Positions 7,485 to 15,747 are shown, counted from the first letter of the stretch. The stretch: DNA of 64,000 nt from Streptococcus sp. 2342 (GCF_013276795.1 NZ_VMLR01000008.1:1-64000), one strand, 5' to 3'. Made by a program: numbers and translations. Notes: generated by a model not told the origin, from the letters alone.

Positions 7485-8501
7485 ATGAAGTTATTGTCTA
7501 TCGCCATTCCTAGCTATAATGCTGCAGCCTATCTTCATTACTGTGTGGAGTCGCTAGTGATTGGTGGTGAGCAAGTTGAGATTTTGATTATCAATGACGG
7601 GTCTCAGGACCAGACTCAGGAAATAGCTGAGCGTTTAGCCAGCAAGTATCCTAGCATCGTTAGAGCCATCTATCAGGAAAATAAAGGCCATGGCGGTGCG
7701 GTCAATCGCGGCTTGGCGGAGGCTTCTGGGCGCTATTTTAAAGTAGTTGACAGTGATGACTGGGTGGATCCTCGTGCCTACTTGAAAATTCTTGAAACCT
7801 TGCAGGAACTTGAGAGCAAGGGTCAAGAGGTTGACGCCTTTGTGACCAATTTTGTCTATGAAAAGGAAGGTCAGTCTCGTAAGAAGAGTATGAGTTATGA
7901 GTCAGTCTTGCCTGTTCGGCAGATTTTTGGCTGGGATCAGGTCGGAAATTTCTCAAAAGGGCAGTATATCATGATGCACTCGCTGATTTACCGTACAGAT
8001 TTGTTGCGAGCGAGCCAGTTCCAACTGCCTGAGCATACTTTTTATGTCGATAATCTCTTTGTCTTTACCCCCCTTCAGCAGGTCAAAACCATGTACTATC
8101 TACCTGTCGATTTCTATCGTTATTTGATTGGGCGTGAGGACCAGTCTGTCAATGAGCAAGTGATGATTAAGCGCATTGACCAGCAACTGAAAGTCAATCG
8201 ACTCTTGGTAGACCAGCTTGATTTATCCCAAGTGAGCCACCCCAAAATGCGAGAATATCTGCTGAATCATATTGAAATCACGACGGTGATTTCCAGTGCC
8301 CTGCTCAATCGAGCTGGAACAGCAGAGCATCTTGCCAAAAAACGGGAGCTGTGGACCTATATTCAGCAGGAAAATCCAGAGGTCTTTCAGGCTATTCGCA
8401 AAACCATGCTCAGCCGTTTGACCAAACATTCGGTCTTGCCAGCCCGCAAACTTTCCAATGTCGTCTATCAAATCACCAAATCTGTTTATGGATTTAATTG
8501 A
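7485..8501 (+). CDS. Family 2 glycosyltransferase
   Basis: A 338-residue protein with a GT-A fold. IPSYNAAAYLHYCVESL opens the nucleotide-sugar domain, LIINDGSQDQT supplies the first Asp, and the VDSDDWVDP segment (about residues 89-97) contains the DxD metal/UDP-sugar site. No membrane helices are evident. Donor and acceptor are unknown; wall polysaccharide or surface-protein glycosylation is possible because it sits directly before pavB. The ribosome site is AAGGAG before 7485. Confidence 0.85.
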   Translation: MKLLSIAIPSYNAAAYLHYCVESLVIGGEQVEILIINDGSQDQTQEIAERLASKYPSIVRAIYQENKGHGGAVNRGLAEASGRYFKVVDSDDWVDPRAYLKILETLQELESKGQEVDAFVTNFVYEKEGQSRKKSMSYESVLPVRQIFGWDQVGNFSKGQYIMMHSLIYRTDLLRASQFQLPEHTFYVDNLFVFTPLQQVKTMYYLPVDFYRYLIGREDQSVNEQVMIKRIDQQLKVNRLLVDQLDLSQVSHPKMREYLLNHIEITTVISSALLNRAGTAEHLAKKRELWTYIQQENPEVFQAIRKTMLSRLTKHSVLPARKLSNVVYQITKSVYGFN

Positions 8502-8616
8502 TATAAGTATTTTATAAGAGGGATTTAAGAAAAATTTTAACTTTTTCTTAGTCCTTTTTAATTTTAGGAGATTATACTAGAGTCATCAAATAAAGAAAAA
8601 CTCTAAGGAGAATCCT

Positions 8617-10860
8617 ATGAAATTCAATCCAAATCAAAGATATACTCGTTGGTCTATTCGCCGTCTTAGTGTCGGTGTTGCCTCAGTTGTTGTGGCTAGT
8701 GGCTTCTTTGTCCTAGTTGGTCAGCCAAGTTCTGTACGTGCCGATGGGCTCAATCCAACCCCTGCTCAAGTCTTACCTGAAGGGGAATCGGTAACGAAAG
8801 AGGGTGACTTAGCAGAAACTCAGGGAGACACCGTTCTTGCTGAAGCGAAACCTGAGGCCGTTGCTGGAAATACGAATTCACTTCCGACAACTACAGAAGG
8901 AACTGAAGTGAGCGAGGAAACAAGCCCTTCTCGTCTGGATACACTTTTTGAAAAAGGTGAAGAAGCTCAAGAAAATCCAGAGCTAACAGATGTCTTAAAA
9001 GACGCTGTAGATACAGATGATGTGGCAGGGACACAAGCAACTCCAGAAGATATTGAAAAAGCTGTCGATGAGGATGTTAAAGACAGTATTGATGTCCCAG
9101 CGGGCTACCTAGAACAAGCCAAAGTTCCCGGTCCTTTCTTGGCTGGTGTAAACAAACCACTTAAATATGAACTTTTCGCAGGCGATGGTATGTTGACTCG
9201 TCTCTTGCTCAAAGCATCTGACAAGGCTCCATGGTCAGATAACGGTGTCGCTCAAAACGAGAAAATTCCACCAGTGAAAAATTTACCTGATGACAAGTAT
9301 TACTATCAAGTATCTTTGAATGGTAACACCACAGGTAAGCAGGGTCAGGATTTATTAGATACACTTCGTACTAATGGTACAAATACCTATGTAGCTACCC
9401 TAACTGTCTATGAAGCAGCCGGAGATAAACCTGATTTGACTAAGGTTGTCAAGGAACGTAAAGTAAATATTACCTTGAACGGTCTTGTAACAAGAAGCGA
9501 TGTTAACTCTGCAGTTGAAAACAACGTTAAAGACAGTATTGATGTTCCTGCTGCTTATCTTGAAAAAGCTGAAGGAAAAGGTCCTTTCACAGCCGGTGTA
9601 AACCAAGTAATTCCTTATGAACTATTCGCTGGTGATGGTATGTTGACTCGTCTCTTGCTCAAAGCTTCTGATAAGGCTCCTTGGTCTGATAATGGTGTAG
9701 CTAAAAATCCTGCTTTATCTCCATTAGGAGAAAACGTGAAAACCAAAGGTCAATACTTCTATGAAGTAGACTTAAATGGCAATACTGTTGGTAAACAAGG
9801 TCAAGCTTTAATTGATCAGCTTCGTGCTAATGGTACTCAAACTTATAAAGCTACTGTTAAAGTTTACGGAAATAAAGACGGTAAAGCTGACTTGACTAAT
9901 CTAGTTGCTACTAAAAATGTAGACATCAACATCAATGGATTAGTTGCTAAAGAAACTGTCGAAAAAGCTGTTAAAGATAACATTAAAGACAGTATCGATG
10001 TTCCTGCTGCTTATCTTGAAAAAGCTGAAGGAAAAGGTCCATTCACAGCCGGTGTAAACCAAGTAATTCCTTATGAACTATTCGCTGGTGATGGTATGTT
10101 GACTCGTCTATTACTAAAAGCTTCTGACAAGGCTCCATGGTCTGATAATGGTGTAGCTAAAAATCCTGCTTTATCTCCATTAGGAGAAAATGTGAAAACA
10201 AAAGGTCAATATTTCTATGAAGTAGACTTAAATGGCAATACTGTTGGTAAACAAGGTCAAGCTTTAATCGATCAGCTTCGTGCTAATGGTACTCAGACTT
10301 ACAATGCTACTGTTAAAGTTTACGGTAACAAAGATGGTAAAGCTGACTTGACAAATGTCGTAGCAACTAAACAAGTTACTATTAAGATAAATGTTAAAGA
10401 AACATCAGACACAGCGAATGGTTCTTTCTCACCTTCTAACTCTGGCTCTGGCGTGACTCCGATGAATCACAGTCATGCTACAGGTGCGACTCATCAAACA
10501 GCTACTGACCATAAGGACATGATGGCACCAGCCAAAGAGACTGATAAAGCAATGCCAGCAAATGACCAAATGGAAAAATCAGGTATGAAGACTGAGACTC
10601 CAGCTCCAGGTACTACAGATAGCATGCCTGCTGACACTATGACAAGCTCTACCAATACGATGGCAGGTGAAAACATGGCTGCTTCTGCTAACAAGATGTC
10701 TGATACGATGATGTCAGACAAGATGATGTCAGATGATAAAGCTATGCTACCAAATACTGGTGAAGCTCAAACATCAATGGCAAGTATTGGTTTCCTTGGG
10801 CTTGCACTTGCAGGTTTACTCGGTGGTCTAGGTTTGAAAAACAAAAAAGAAGAAAACTAA
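8617..10860 (+). CDS. pavB: PavB-like LPXTG surface adhesin with three SSURE repeats
   Basis: A 747-residue cell-wall protein. A YSIRK-like signal peptide (RWSIRRLSVGVASVVVASG) is followed by an acidic spacer. Three SSURE repeats of about 150 residues come next (DNA starts near 9050, 9500, 9956; each with DSIDVPA, GDGMLTRLLLKASDKAPWS and the GNT-GKQG core). A Met/His/Asp-rich stalk (about residues 610-708) and an LPNTG sortase site with hydrophobic helix and charged tail end the protein. SSURE repeats of PavB bind fibronectin and plasminogen (family knowledge). Repeats two and three are nearly identical. The adjacent TCS08 genes are known to affect pavB expression in pneumococcus. Confidence 0.9.
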   Translation: MKFNPNQRYTRWSIRRLSVGVASVVVASGFFVLVGQPSSVRADGLNPTPAQVLPEGESVTKEGDLAETQGDTVLAEAKPEAVAGNTNSLPTTTEGTEVSEETSPSRLDTLFEKGEEAQENPELTDVLKDAVDTDDVAGTQATPEDIEKAVDEDVKDSIDVPAGYLEQAKVPGPFLAGVNKPLKYELFAGDGMLTRLLLKASDKAPWSDNGVAQNEKIPPVKNLPDDKYYYQVSLNGNTTGKQGQDLLDTLRTNGTNTYVATLTVYEAAGDKPDLTKVVKERKVNITLNGLVTRSDVNSAVENNVKDSIDVPAAYLEKAEGKGPFTAGVNQVIPYELFAGDGMLTRLLLKASDKAPWSDNGVAKNPALSPLGENVKTKGQYFYEVDLNGNTVGKQGQALIDQLRANGTQTYKATVKVYGNKDGKADLTNLVATKNVDININGLVAKETVEKAVKDNIKDSIDVPAAYLEKAEGKGPFTAGVNQVIPYELFAGDGMLTRLLLKASDKAPWSDNGVAKNPALSPLGENVKTKGQYFYEVDLNGNTVGKQGQALIDQLRANGTQTYNATVKVYGNKDGKADLTNVVATKQVTIKINVKETSDTANGSFSPSNSGSGVTPMNHSHATGATHQTATDHKDMMAPAKETDKAMPANDQMEKSGMKTETPAPGTTDSMPADTMTSSTNTMAGENMAASANKMSDTMMSDKMMSDDKAMLPNTGEAQTSMASIGFLGLALAGLLGGLGLKNKKEEN
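9050..10400 (+). repeat. Three tandem SSURE coding repeats (450-456 bp)
   Basis: The marker TTAAAGACAGTAT recurs at 9077, 9527 and 9983, so the units are 450 and 456 bp. The first unit is diverged; the second and third are close to identical, which points to recent duplication or gene conversion. Repeat number varies between pneumococcal strains. Confidence 0.9.
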
Positions 10861-11026
10861 TCAGCTAAGGAAATAAATGATGGATAGTGGGCTGACTAAG
10901 GCTAGTTTACCAACTCAATCAGCAATCAGGACTTTCTTTCAATAGCAGATTAAAATCATCGTAAAACAATAGAAATAGTGTTATACTTAAAGCAGTATAG
11001 CACTGTTTTTATCAAAGGAGAGACAG

Positions 11027-11725
11027 ATGGGAAAGACAATTTTACTCGTTGACGACGAGGTAGAAATCACCGATATTCATCAGAGATACTTAATTCAGGC
11101 AGGTTATCAGGTCTTGGTAGCCCATGATGGACTGGAAGCGCTAGAGCTGTTCAAGAAAAAACCGATTGATTTGATTATCACAGATGTCATGATGCCTCGG
11201 ATGGATGGTTATGATTTAATCAGTGAAGTTCAATACTTATCACCAGAGCAGCCTTTCCTATTTATTACTGCTAAGACCAGTGAACAGGACAAGATTTACG
11301 GTCTGAGCTTGGGAGCAGATGATTTTATTGCTAAGCCCTTTAGCCCTCGTGAGCTGGTTTTGCGGGTCCATAATATTTTGCGCCGCCTTCATCGTGGGGG
11401 CGAAACAGAGCTGATTTCCCTTGGTAATCTGAAAATGAATCATAGTAGTCATGAAGTTCAAATAGAAGAAGAAATGCTGGATTTGACTGTTAAATCATTT
11501 GAATTGCTGTGGATTTTAGCTAGCAATCCAGAGCGAGTTTTCTCCAAGACAGACCTCTATGAAAAGGTCTGGCAAGAAGACTATGTGGATGATACCAATA
11601 CCTTGAATGTGCATATCCATGCTCTTCGACAGGAGTTGGCAAAATATAGTAGTGACCAAACGCCCACTATTAAGACCGTTTGGGGGTTGGGATATAAGAT
11701 AGAGAAACCGAGAGGACAAACATGA
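11027..11725 (+). CDS. rr08: Response regulator of TCS08 (OmpR family)
   Basis: A 232-residue protein. The receiver domain has acidic residues DDE near the start, phospho-acceptor Asp in IITDVMMPRMDG (about residue 52), and ITAK/AKPFSP motifs. A C-terminal winged-helix DNA-binding domain follows (VKSFELLWIL to TVWGLGYKIE). The ribosome site AAAGGAGAGA precedes ATG. The kinase gene overlaps its end by 4 bp. In pneumococcus this pair (SP_0083/0084) is the SaeRS-like TCS08, which influences pavB and pilus-1 expression. Confidence 0.9.
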   Translation: MGKTILLVDDEVEITDIHQRYLIQAGYQVLVAHDGLEALELFKKKPIDLIITDVMMPRMDGYDLISEVQYLSPEQPFLFITAKTSEQDKIYGLSLGADDFIAKPFSPRELVLRVHNILRRLHRGGETELISLGNLKMNHSSHEVQIEEEMLDLTVKSFELLWILASNPERVFSKTDLYEKVWQEDYVDDTNTLNVHIHALRQELAKYSSDQTPTIKTVWGLGYKIEKPRGQT

Positions 11726-12756
11726 AACTAAAAAGTTATATTTTGGTTGGATATATTATTTCAACCCTCTTAACCATTTTGGTTGTTTTTTGGGCTGTTC
11801 AAAAAATGCTGATTGAGAAAAGCGAGATTTACTTTTTGCTTGGGATGACCATCGTTGCCAGCCTTGTCGGTGCTGGGATTAGTCTCTTTCTCCTATCACC
11901 GGTCTTTACGTCGTTGGGCAAACTCAAGGAACATGCCAAGCGGGTAGCGGACAAGGATTTTCCTTCAAATTTGGAGGTTCAAGGCCCTTTAGAATTTCAA
12001 CAATTAGGGCAAGCTTTTAATGAAATGTCCCATGATTTGCAGGCAAGCTTTGATTCCTTGGAAGAAAGCGAACGAGAAAAGGGCTTGATGATTGCCCAGT
12101 TATCGCATGATATTAAGACTCCTATCACTTCGATCCAAGCGACGGTAGAAGGGATTTTGGATGGGGTTATCAAGGAGTCGGAGCAAGCTCATTATCTAGC
12201 AACCATTGGACGCCAGACGGAAAGACTCAATAAACTGGTTGAGGAGTTGAATTTTTTGACTCTAAATACAGCTAGAAATCAGGCGGATATGACTAGTAAA
12301 GACAGTATTTTTCTGGATCAGCTCTTGATTGAATGCATGAGTGAATTTCAGTTCTTGATTGAGCAGGAGAGAAGAGATGTCCACTTACAGGTAATCCCAG
12401 AGTCTGCCCGGATTGAAGGAGATTATGCTAAGCTTTCTCGTATCTTGGTGAATCTGCTCAATAACGCTTTTAAATACTCTGCTCCAGGAACCAAGCTGGA
12501 AGTGGTGGCTAAGCTGGAGAAGAACCAGCTTTCAATCAGTGTGACCGATGAGGGACAGGGCATTGCTCCAGAGGATTTGGAGAATATTTTCAAGCGCCTT
12601 TATCGTGTCGAAACTTCTCGTAACATGAAAACGGGTGGTCATGGCTTAGGACTTGCGATTGCGCGTGAATTGGCCCATCAATTAGGTGGAGAAATCACAG
12701 TCAGCAGCCAGTACGGCCTCGGAAGCACCTTTACCCTTGTTCTTAACTTAAAATAA
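11722..12756 (+). CDS. hk08: Sensor histidine kinase of TCS08
   Basis: A 344-residue membrane kinase. Two hydrophobic segments (about residues 5-27 and 35-60) are separated by a very short extracellular loop, so it may sense within the membrane (intramembrane-sensing type). A HAMP segment is followed by the phospho-acceptor His in LSHDIKTPITS (about residue 130), then N-box NLLNNAFKYS, G1 DEGQGI and G2 GHGLGLAIA of the ATPase domain. It starts inside the last codons of rr08 and is therefore translationally coupled. Confidence 0.9.
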   Translation: MKLKSYILVGYIISTLLTILVVFWAVQKMLIEKSEIYFLLGMTIVASLVGAGISLFLLSPVFTSLGKLKEHAKRVADKDFPSNLEVQGPLEFQQLGQAFNEMSHDLQASFDSLEESEREKGLMIAQLSHDIKTPITSIQATVEGILDGVIKESEQAHYLATIGRQTERLNKLVEELNFLTLNTARNQADMTSKDSIFLDQLLIECMSEFQFLIEQERRDVHLQVIPESARIEGDYAKLSRILVNLLNNAFKYSAPGTKLEVVAKLEKNQLSISVTDEGQGIAPEDLENIFKRLYRVETSRNMKTGGHGLGLAIARELAHQLGGEITVSSQYGLGSTFTLVLNLK

Positions 12757-12769
12757 AGTCTAAACCCCC

Positions 12770-12798
12770 TTTACAAATCTAGCTATTCATGGTAGAAT
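12770..12798 (+). promoter_or_regulatory. rpsD promoter
   Basis: TTTACA (12770-12775), a 17-bp spacer and TAGAAT (12793-12798), placed immediately after hk08. The transcript would start near 12805. Confidence 0.75.
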
Positions 12799-12804
12799 GG
12801 ATTT

Positions 12805-12957
12805 TGTGTGAAATATCAGCAGGAAAGCATGAAGCTCGTCAACAGGTGTCTTATGATAAGTAACCTTGGCTGTTTAGGCGAAGGGCATCTGCACGAATCA
12901 GGGCTTTCTAAGTGACTATTTCCACCGAAATATTATTTATATCAGGAGGACATTCAC
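12805..12957 (+). promoter_or_regulatory. rpsD 5' leader, probably structured
   Basis: About 150 nt lie between the predicted start point and the rpsD ATG. CCTT-ggctgtttaggcg-AAGG and GGGC...GCCC-like arms suggest folding. Ribosomal protein S4 regulates its own mRNA in other Firmicutes by binding a leader structure, so an S4-binding leader is a reasonable inference. Confidence 0.45.
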
Positions 12958-13569
12958 ATGTCACGTTATACAGGACCATCTTGGAAACAAGCTCGTCGCC
13001 TTGGCCTTTCACTTACAGGTACAGGTAAAGAATTGGCACGTCGTAACTACGTACCAGGACAACACGGACCAAACAACCGTTCTAAATTGTCAGAATACGG
13101 TTTGCAATTGGCTGAAAAACAAAAACTTCGTTTCACTTACGGTGTAGGTGAAAAACAATTCCGTAACTTGTTCGTACAAGCTACAAAAATCAAAGGCGGA
13201 ATCCTAGGTTTCAACTTCATGCTTCTTTTGGAACGCCGTTTGGATAACGTTGTTTACCGTCTTGGTCTTGCGACTACTCGTCGTCAAGCTCGTCAATTCG
13301 TAAACCATGGTCACATCCTTGTTGACGGAAAACGTGTTGATATCCCATCATACCGCGTAACTCCAGGTCAAGTGATCTCAGTTCGTGAGAAATCATTGAA
13401 AGTTCCAGCTATCCTTGAAGCAGTAGAAGCTACTCTTGGACGCCCAGCATTCGTATCATTCGACGCTGAAAAATTGGAAGGTTCATTGACTCGCTTGCCA
13501 GAACGCGACGAAATCAACCCAGAAATCAACGAAGCACTTGTCGTTGAATTCTACAACAAAATGTTGTAA
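12958..13569 (+). CDS. rpsD: 30S ribosomal protein S4
   Basis: A 203-residue protein beginning [16 protein letters not shown], with the S4 RNA-binding domain from about residue 93 ([38 protein letters not shown]). It binds 16S rRNA early in 30S assembly and often represses its own translation. AGGAGG precedes ATG by seven bases. Codon use is strongly biased, as in highly expressed genes. It is monocistronic with a terminator after it. Confidence 0.98.
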   Translation: MSRYTGPSWKQARRLGLSLTGTGKELARRNYVPGQHGPNNRSKLSEYGLQLAEKQKLRFTYGVGEKQFRNLFVQATKIKGGILGFNFMLLLERRLDNVVYRLGLATTRRQARQFVNHGHILVDGKRVDIPSYRVTPGQVISVREKSLKVPAILEAVEATLGRPAFVSFDAEKLEGSLTRLPERDEINPEINEALVVEFYNKML

Positions 13570-13608
13570 TATTTTATTGAATCAGATAGGCTTTGGAGCC
13601 TTGATATT

Positions 13609-13643
13609 AAGCACTTTGGGGCGCTTTCCCTTAGTGCTTTTTT
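13609..13643 (+). terminator. rpsD terminator
   Basis: AAGCACT pairs with AGTGCTT around a loop of about 17 nt, followed by T6. Confidence 0.85.
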
Positions 13644-13682
13644 ACATTTTAGAATAGCTTTTAAGCATCCAGCTATAAGTAG

Positions 13683-13722
13683 CTATACGTAACTAGACCT
13701 GTATAGTTTAAAGTGATATAAT
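13683..13722 (+). promoter_or_regulatory. Promoter and putative operator of RelB/ParE module
   Basis: TATAAT at 13717-13722 pairs with a weak TAGACC -35 at 13694-13699 (17-bp spacer). The inverted repeat CTATAC (13683-13688) / GTATAG (13701-13706) brackets the -35, where a RelB-type antitoxin could repress its own operon. Confidence 0.6.
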
Positions 13723-13742
13723 AGTCTAAAGGAGGTACTACC

Positions 13743-14030
13743 ATGAATGTTTTAGAAAAAAACACACAGGTAAACTTTAAGACTAACAGAGACTTATTAG
13801 AGAAGGCTAAAGCTATTATCACATCGCAAAATCTTGATATGACAGCCAGTTTTAACTTGTTTTTAGAACACATTGTAGAAAATAAAGCCTTGCCATTTGA
13901 AACTCAAGTAGATAAAGAAAGAGAAGAACTTCTATCAGGGTTGCGTGCTGAAATTGCCCGTAGCTTTGACGATTTAGAACATGGAAGAACTTACAACCTT
14001 GATGAAGTGAGGGCTAACCTTGGAATTTAA
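13743..14030 (+). CDS. relB: RelB/DinJ-type antitoxin
   Basis: A 95-residue protein. The N-terminal half (VNFKTNRDLLEKAKAIITSQNLDMTASFNLFL) has the ribbon-helix-helix pattern of RelB/DinJ antitoxins, which bind DNA as dimers. The C-terminal half is acidic and would wrap the toxin. AAGGAGGT precedes ATG. The toxin frame overlaps its last codons. The pair is type II: antitoxin protein neutralises toxin protein and autorepresses. Confidence 0.85.
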   Translation: MNVLEKNTQVNFKTNRDLLEKAKAIITSQNLDMTASFNLFLEHIVENKALPFETQVDKEREELLSGLRAEIARSFDDLEHGRTYNLDEVRANLGI

Positions 14031-14367
14031 CGAGAACGCATATAGCCTCATTATATCCGAAACGGTGCAAGAACAGCTAAGAGGTATTAAAGACTATATC
14101 TCAGCTAACTATTTTTCAGAGCAGGCAGGAGCAAACACAGTTAAGAATATTCTTTATGGTTTGGAGCGTCTTGAAGTCTTCCCAGAAGCAGGATTTGATG
14201 ATGACGAAAGAGTAGGATGTATTATATACCCACCTCACAAAACCAGATGCATCATTTTAGGCGATTACCTAGCCTTCTATCATATTTTAGAGGACAGAAA
14301 ATCTGTCTTTGTATCAGATATTATTCATAGCAAACAGGACTACATCCGCTTGTTCAAGAAAAAATAG
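14020..14367 (+). CDS. parE: RelE/ParE-type toxin
   Basis: A 115-residue basic protein of the RelE/ParE superfamily. YSLIISETVQEQLRGIKDYI forms the first strand and helices, CIIYPPHKTRCIILGDYLAFYHI the central sheet, and VSDIIHSKQDY the last strand. The likely start is TTG at 14020, giving an 11-bp overlap with the antitoxin. Whether it cuts mRNA (RelE-like) or poisons gyrase (ParE-like) cannot be told by eye. A terminator follows. Confidence 0.82.
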   Translation: MEFNENAYSLIISETVQEQLRGIKDYISANYFSEQAGANTVKNILYGLERLEVFPEAGFDDDERVGCIIYPPHKTRCIILGDYLAFYHILEDRKSVFVSDIIHSKQDYIRLFKKK

Positions 14368-14368
14368 C

Positions 14369-14390
14369 GCCTACATGTGAAGGCGTTTTT
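14369..14390 (+). terminator. Terminator of RelB/ParE module
   Basis: CGCCT-acatgtga-AGGCG followed by TTTTT, one base after the toxin stop codon. Confidence 0.8.
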
Positions 14391-14463
14391 GTTTGGAAAT
14401 GATATAACATAGTGAAACGAAATAAAAATAGGACAAATCAATCAGGACAATCAAATCAATTTC

Positions 14464-14570
14464 TATACTCTTCGAAAATCTCTTCAAACCACGTCAGCTT
14501 CACCTAGCCGTACTCAAGTACAGCCTACGGCTAGCTTCCTAGTTTGCTCTTTGATTTTCATTGAGTATTA
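14464..14570. repeat. BOX element (boxA-boxC, no boxB)
   Basis: It runs from the boxA edge ATACTCTTCGAAAATCTC to the boxC edge TTGATTTTCATTGAGTATT with a CCGTACTCAAGTACAGCCTACGG centre and no boxB stem. It separates the RelB/ParE module from the second Fst-type locus. Confidence 0.9.
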
Positions 14571-14646
14571 GAAGTCCAAATGTACTATTCTAGTTTCAAT
14601 CTACTATATTTTGGCCCCCTCACTTTAAGGAAGGGAGGTGTTGCCG

Positions 14647-14742
14647 ATGTTAGAAACTTTACTCACAGTGTTTCTAGCTCTGTTACTTATTAACGTGTTA
14701 TCTGAGCTTTTCAAGTTATGGCTTAAGAAACGTAAGAAGTAA
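14647..14742 (+). CDS. Fst-like type I toxin peptide, 31 aa
   Basis: A 31-codon frame with a GGGAGGTG ribosome site six bases before ATG 14647. The peptide has one hydrophobic helix (LLTVFLALLLINVL), then SELFKLWLKKRKK: a membrane-border Trp and a strongly basic tail as in Fst-like toxins. It lacks the Pro/Gly motif seen in the first locus. Direct repeats, a GC-rich bidirectional terminator and a good antisense promoter complete a par-like locus. The peptide is below usual gene-calling length. Confidence 0.8.
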   Translation: MLETLLTVFLALLLINVLSELFKLWLKKRKK

Positions 14743-14827
14743 TGGTTAACCCTTTAAGAGGGTAGCAAAAAAGCCCCATCGGTGGCACGGTGGGGCTTTT
14801 TAGTTACATATGCTGTAACTTTACTCA
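14655..14827. repeat. Direct repeat pair of Fst-type locus 2
   Basis: AACTTTACTCA is present at 14655-14665, inside the first codons of the toxin, and at 14817-14827 beyond the terminator. This is the DRa/DRb arrangement that allows antisense pairing near the toxin start. Confidence 0.72.
14766..14801. terminator. Bidirectional terminator of Fst-type locus 2
   Basis: AAAAAGCCCCA pairs with TGGGGCTTTTT around a short G/C-containing loop. A-run and T-run on opposite sides allow termination of both convergent RNAs. Confidence 0.88.
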
Positions 14828-14833
14828 TATTGT
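14766..14833 (-). ncRNA. Antisense antitoxin RNA (RNA II) of Fst-type locus 2
   Basis: A minus-strand promoter (TTGAAA at 14868-14863, 17-bp spacer, TAGAAT at 14845-14840) would start an RNA near 14833. It would cross the distal direct repeat and end at the GC-rich hairpin, giving about 65 nt as in enterococcal par. A nearer TACAAT (14834-14829) is an alternative -10 but would start transcription inside the repeat. Confidence 0.7.
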
Positions 14834-14839
14834 AAGTTC

Positions 14840-14868
14840 ATTCTAACATATAACACCCAATATTTCAA
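14840..14868 (-). promoter_or_regulatory. Promoter of antisense RNA II, locus 2
   Basis: On the minus strand TTGAAA, 17 bp, TAGAAT: each hexamer differs from consensus at one base. Confidence 0.7.
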
Positions 14869-15119
14869 GTTTTTATTTTGATATTCCTCAGAAGTCGTTC
14901 CGCAATCTTATAACGCTGAATCCTGTTGTTTGAGTCAGCTTCACTGAAATTAGTACACGCGCTGCCAATTTCCATTTTGCACATCATGTATAATATAGGT
15001 AAACAATGATGACATTGGTTAAGTAGAGTCCTAAAATTACCTGATTCAAATCAGTTTTACAAAAAAGATTGTAGGATAAGTAAAGTTTGAATTGAAATAT
15101 AAGGTAGTTGACAAAAAGA
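14869..15119. other. Intergenic stretch, nothing recognised
   Basis: Between the antisense promoter and the rpmG terminator I see no gene, repeat or strong hairpin. It lies at the suspected rearrangement junction between rpsD-side and ilvD-side genes. Confidence 0.4.
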
Positions 15120-15143
15120 AAAAACGCTTGAATCAGCGTTTTT
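15120..15143 (-). terminator. Terminator of rpmF-rpmG
   Basis: On the minus strand GAAAAACGC-tgattcaa-GCGTTTTT with a T-run, 27 bp after the rpmG stop codon. Confidence 0.85.
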
Positions 15144-15169
15144 CTTCTGTATTGATTCGTATTGAATGC

Positions 15170-15319
15170 TTACTTCACTTCTGTAAACACAACGTGTTTG
15201 CGAAGTTTTGGTGAGTATTTCTTCAATTGAAGACGGTCTGGAGTGTTACGTTTGTTTTTAGAAGTAAGGTACAAGCGTTCACCAGATTCTTTGTGTTCAA
15301 GTGTAATATTTACGCGCAT
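15170..15319 (-). CDS. rpmG: 50S ribosomal protein L33
   Basis: A 49-residue basic protein ([20 protein letters not shown], then [20 protein letters not shown]) in the second position of the rpmF-rpmG operon. The Cys pairs of zinc-binding L33 forms are absent, so this is the zinc-independent type. It starts 15 bp after rpmF, with GGGAGAT ahead of ATG. Confidence 0.95.
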
Positions 15320-15334
15320 GGTATCTCCCTTCTA

Positions 15335-15517
15335 TTATTCAGCTGATGCAGCTTTAGCGATTTTACGTCCTTTGTAGTATCCTTTAAGTGATACACGGTG
15401 AGAACGTGAGTAATCTCCAGTAGTTTCGTCAAAGTTTACAGATGGAGCTGTTACTTTGTAGTGTGTACGACGTTTGTTTTTCTTCGCTTTTGAAGTGCGA
15501 CGTGCAGGTACTGCCAT
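15335..15517 (-). CDS. rpmF: 50S ribosomal protein L32
   Basis: A 60-residue protein beginning [20 protein letters not shown], the canonical L32 N-terminus. No zinc-ribbon Cys residues are present. It is first gene of the operon with rpmG. A promoter (TTTACA, 17 bp, TAGTAT) is readable on the minus strand near 15570-15600. Confidence 0.97.
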
Positions 15518-15747
15518 TTTGATTTCTCCTTTAGGTATTTATATTCGATTCAATCTACTGATTTTCATCAACTATACTAGGATAACACATTTTTTTTGTA
15601 AAGTAAAGTTACTTGACAAAAAAAGATGAAAAAATAAGAAGAACATCAACCGAATTAATCGAAATTTTCTGAAAATTCAAGAATTTTCTTCTGTTCATTG
15701 CCTTTAAAATGTGCTATAATAGTAAAAACTGAAATGGGAGGGAACAA

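Noticed and set aside
8522..8545. TTTAAG-AAAAA-TTTTAA upstream of pavB as a CiaR site
   Set aside because: The second half deviates from the CiaR consensus and the distance to the -10 is too long for a confident call.
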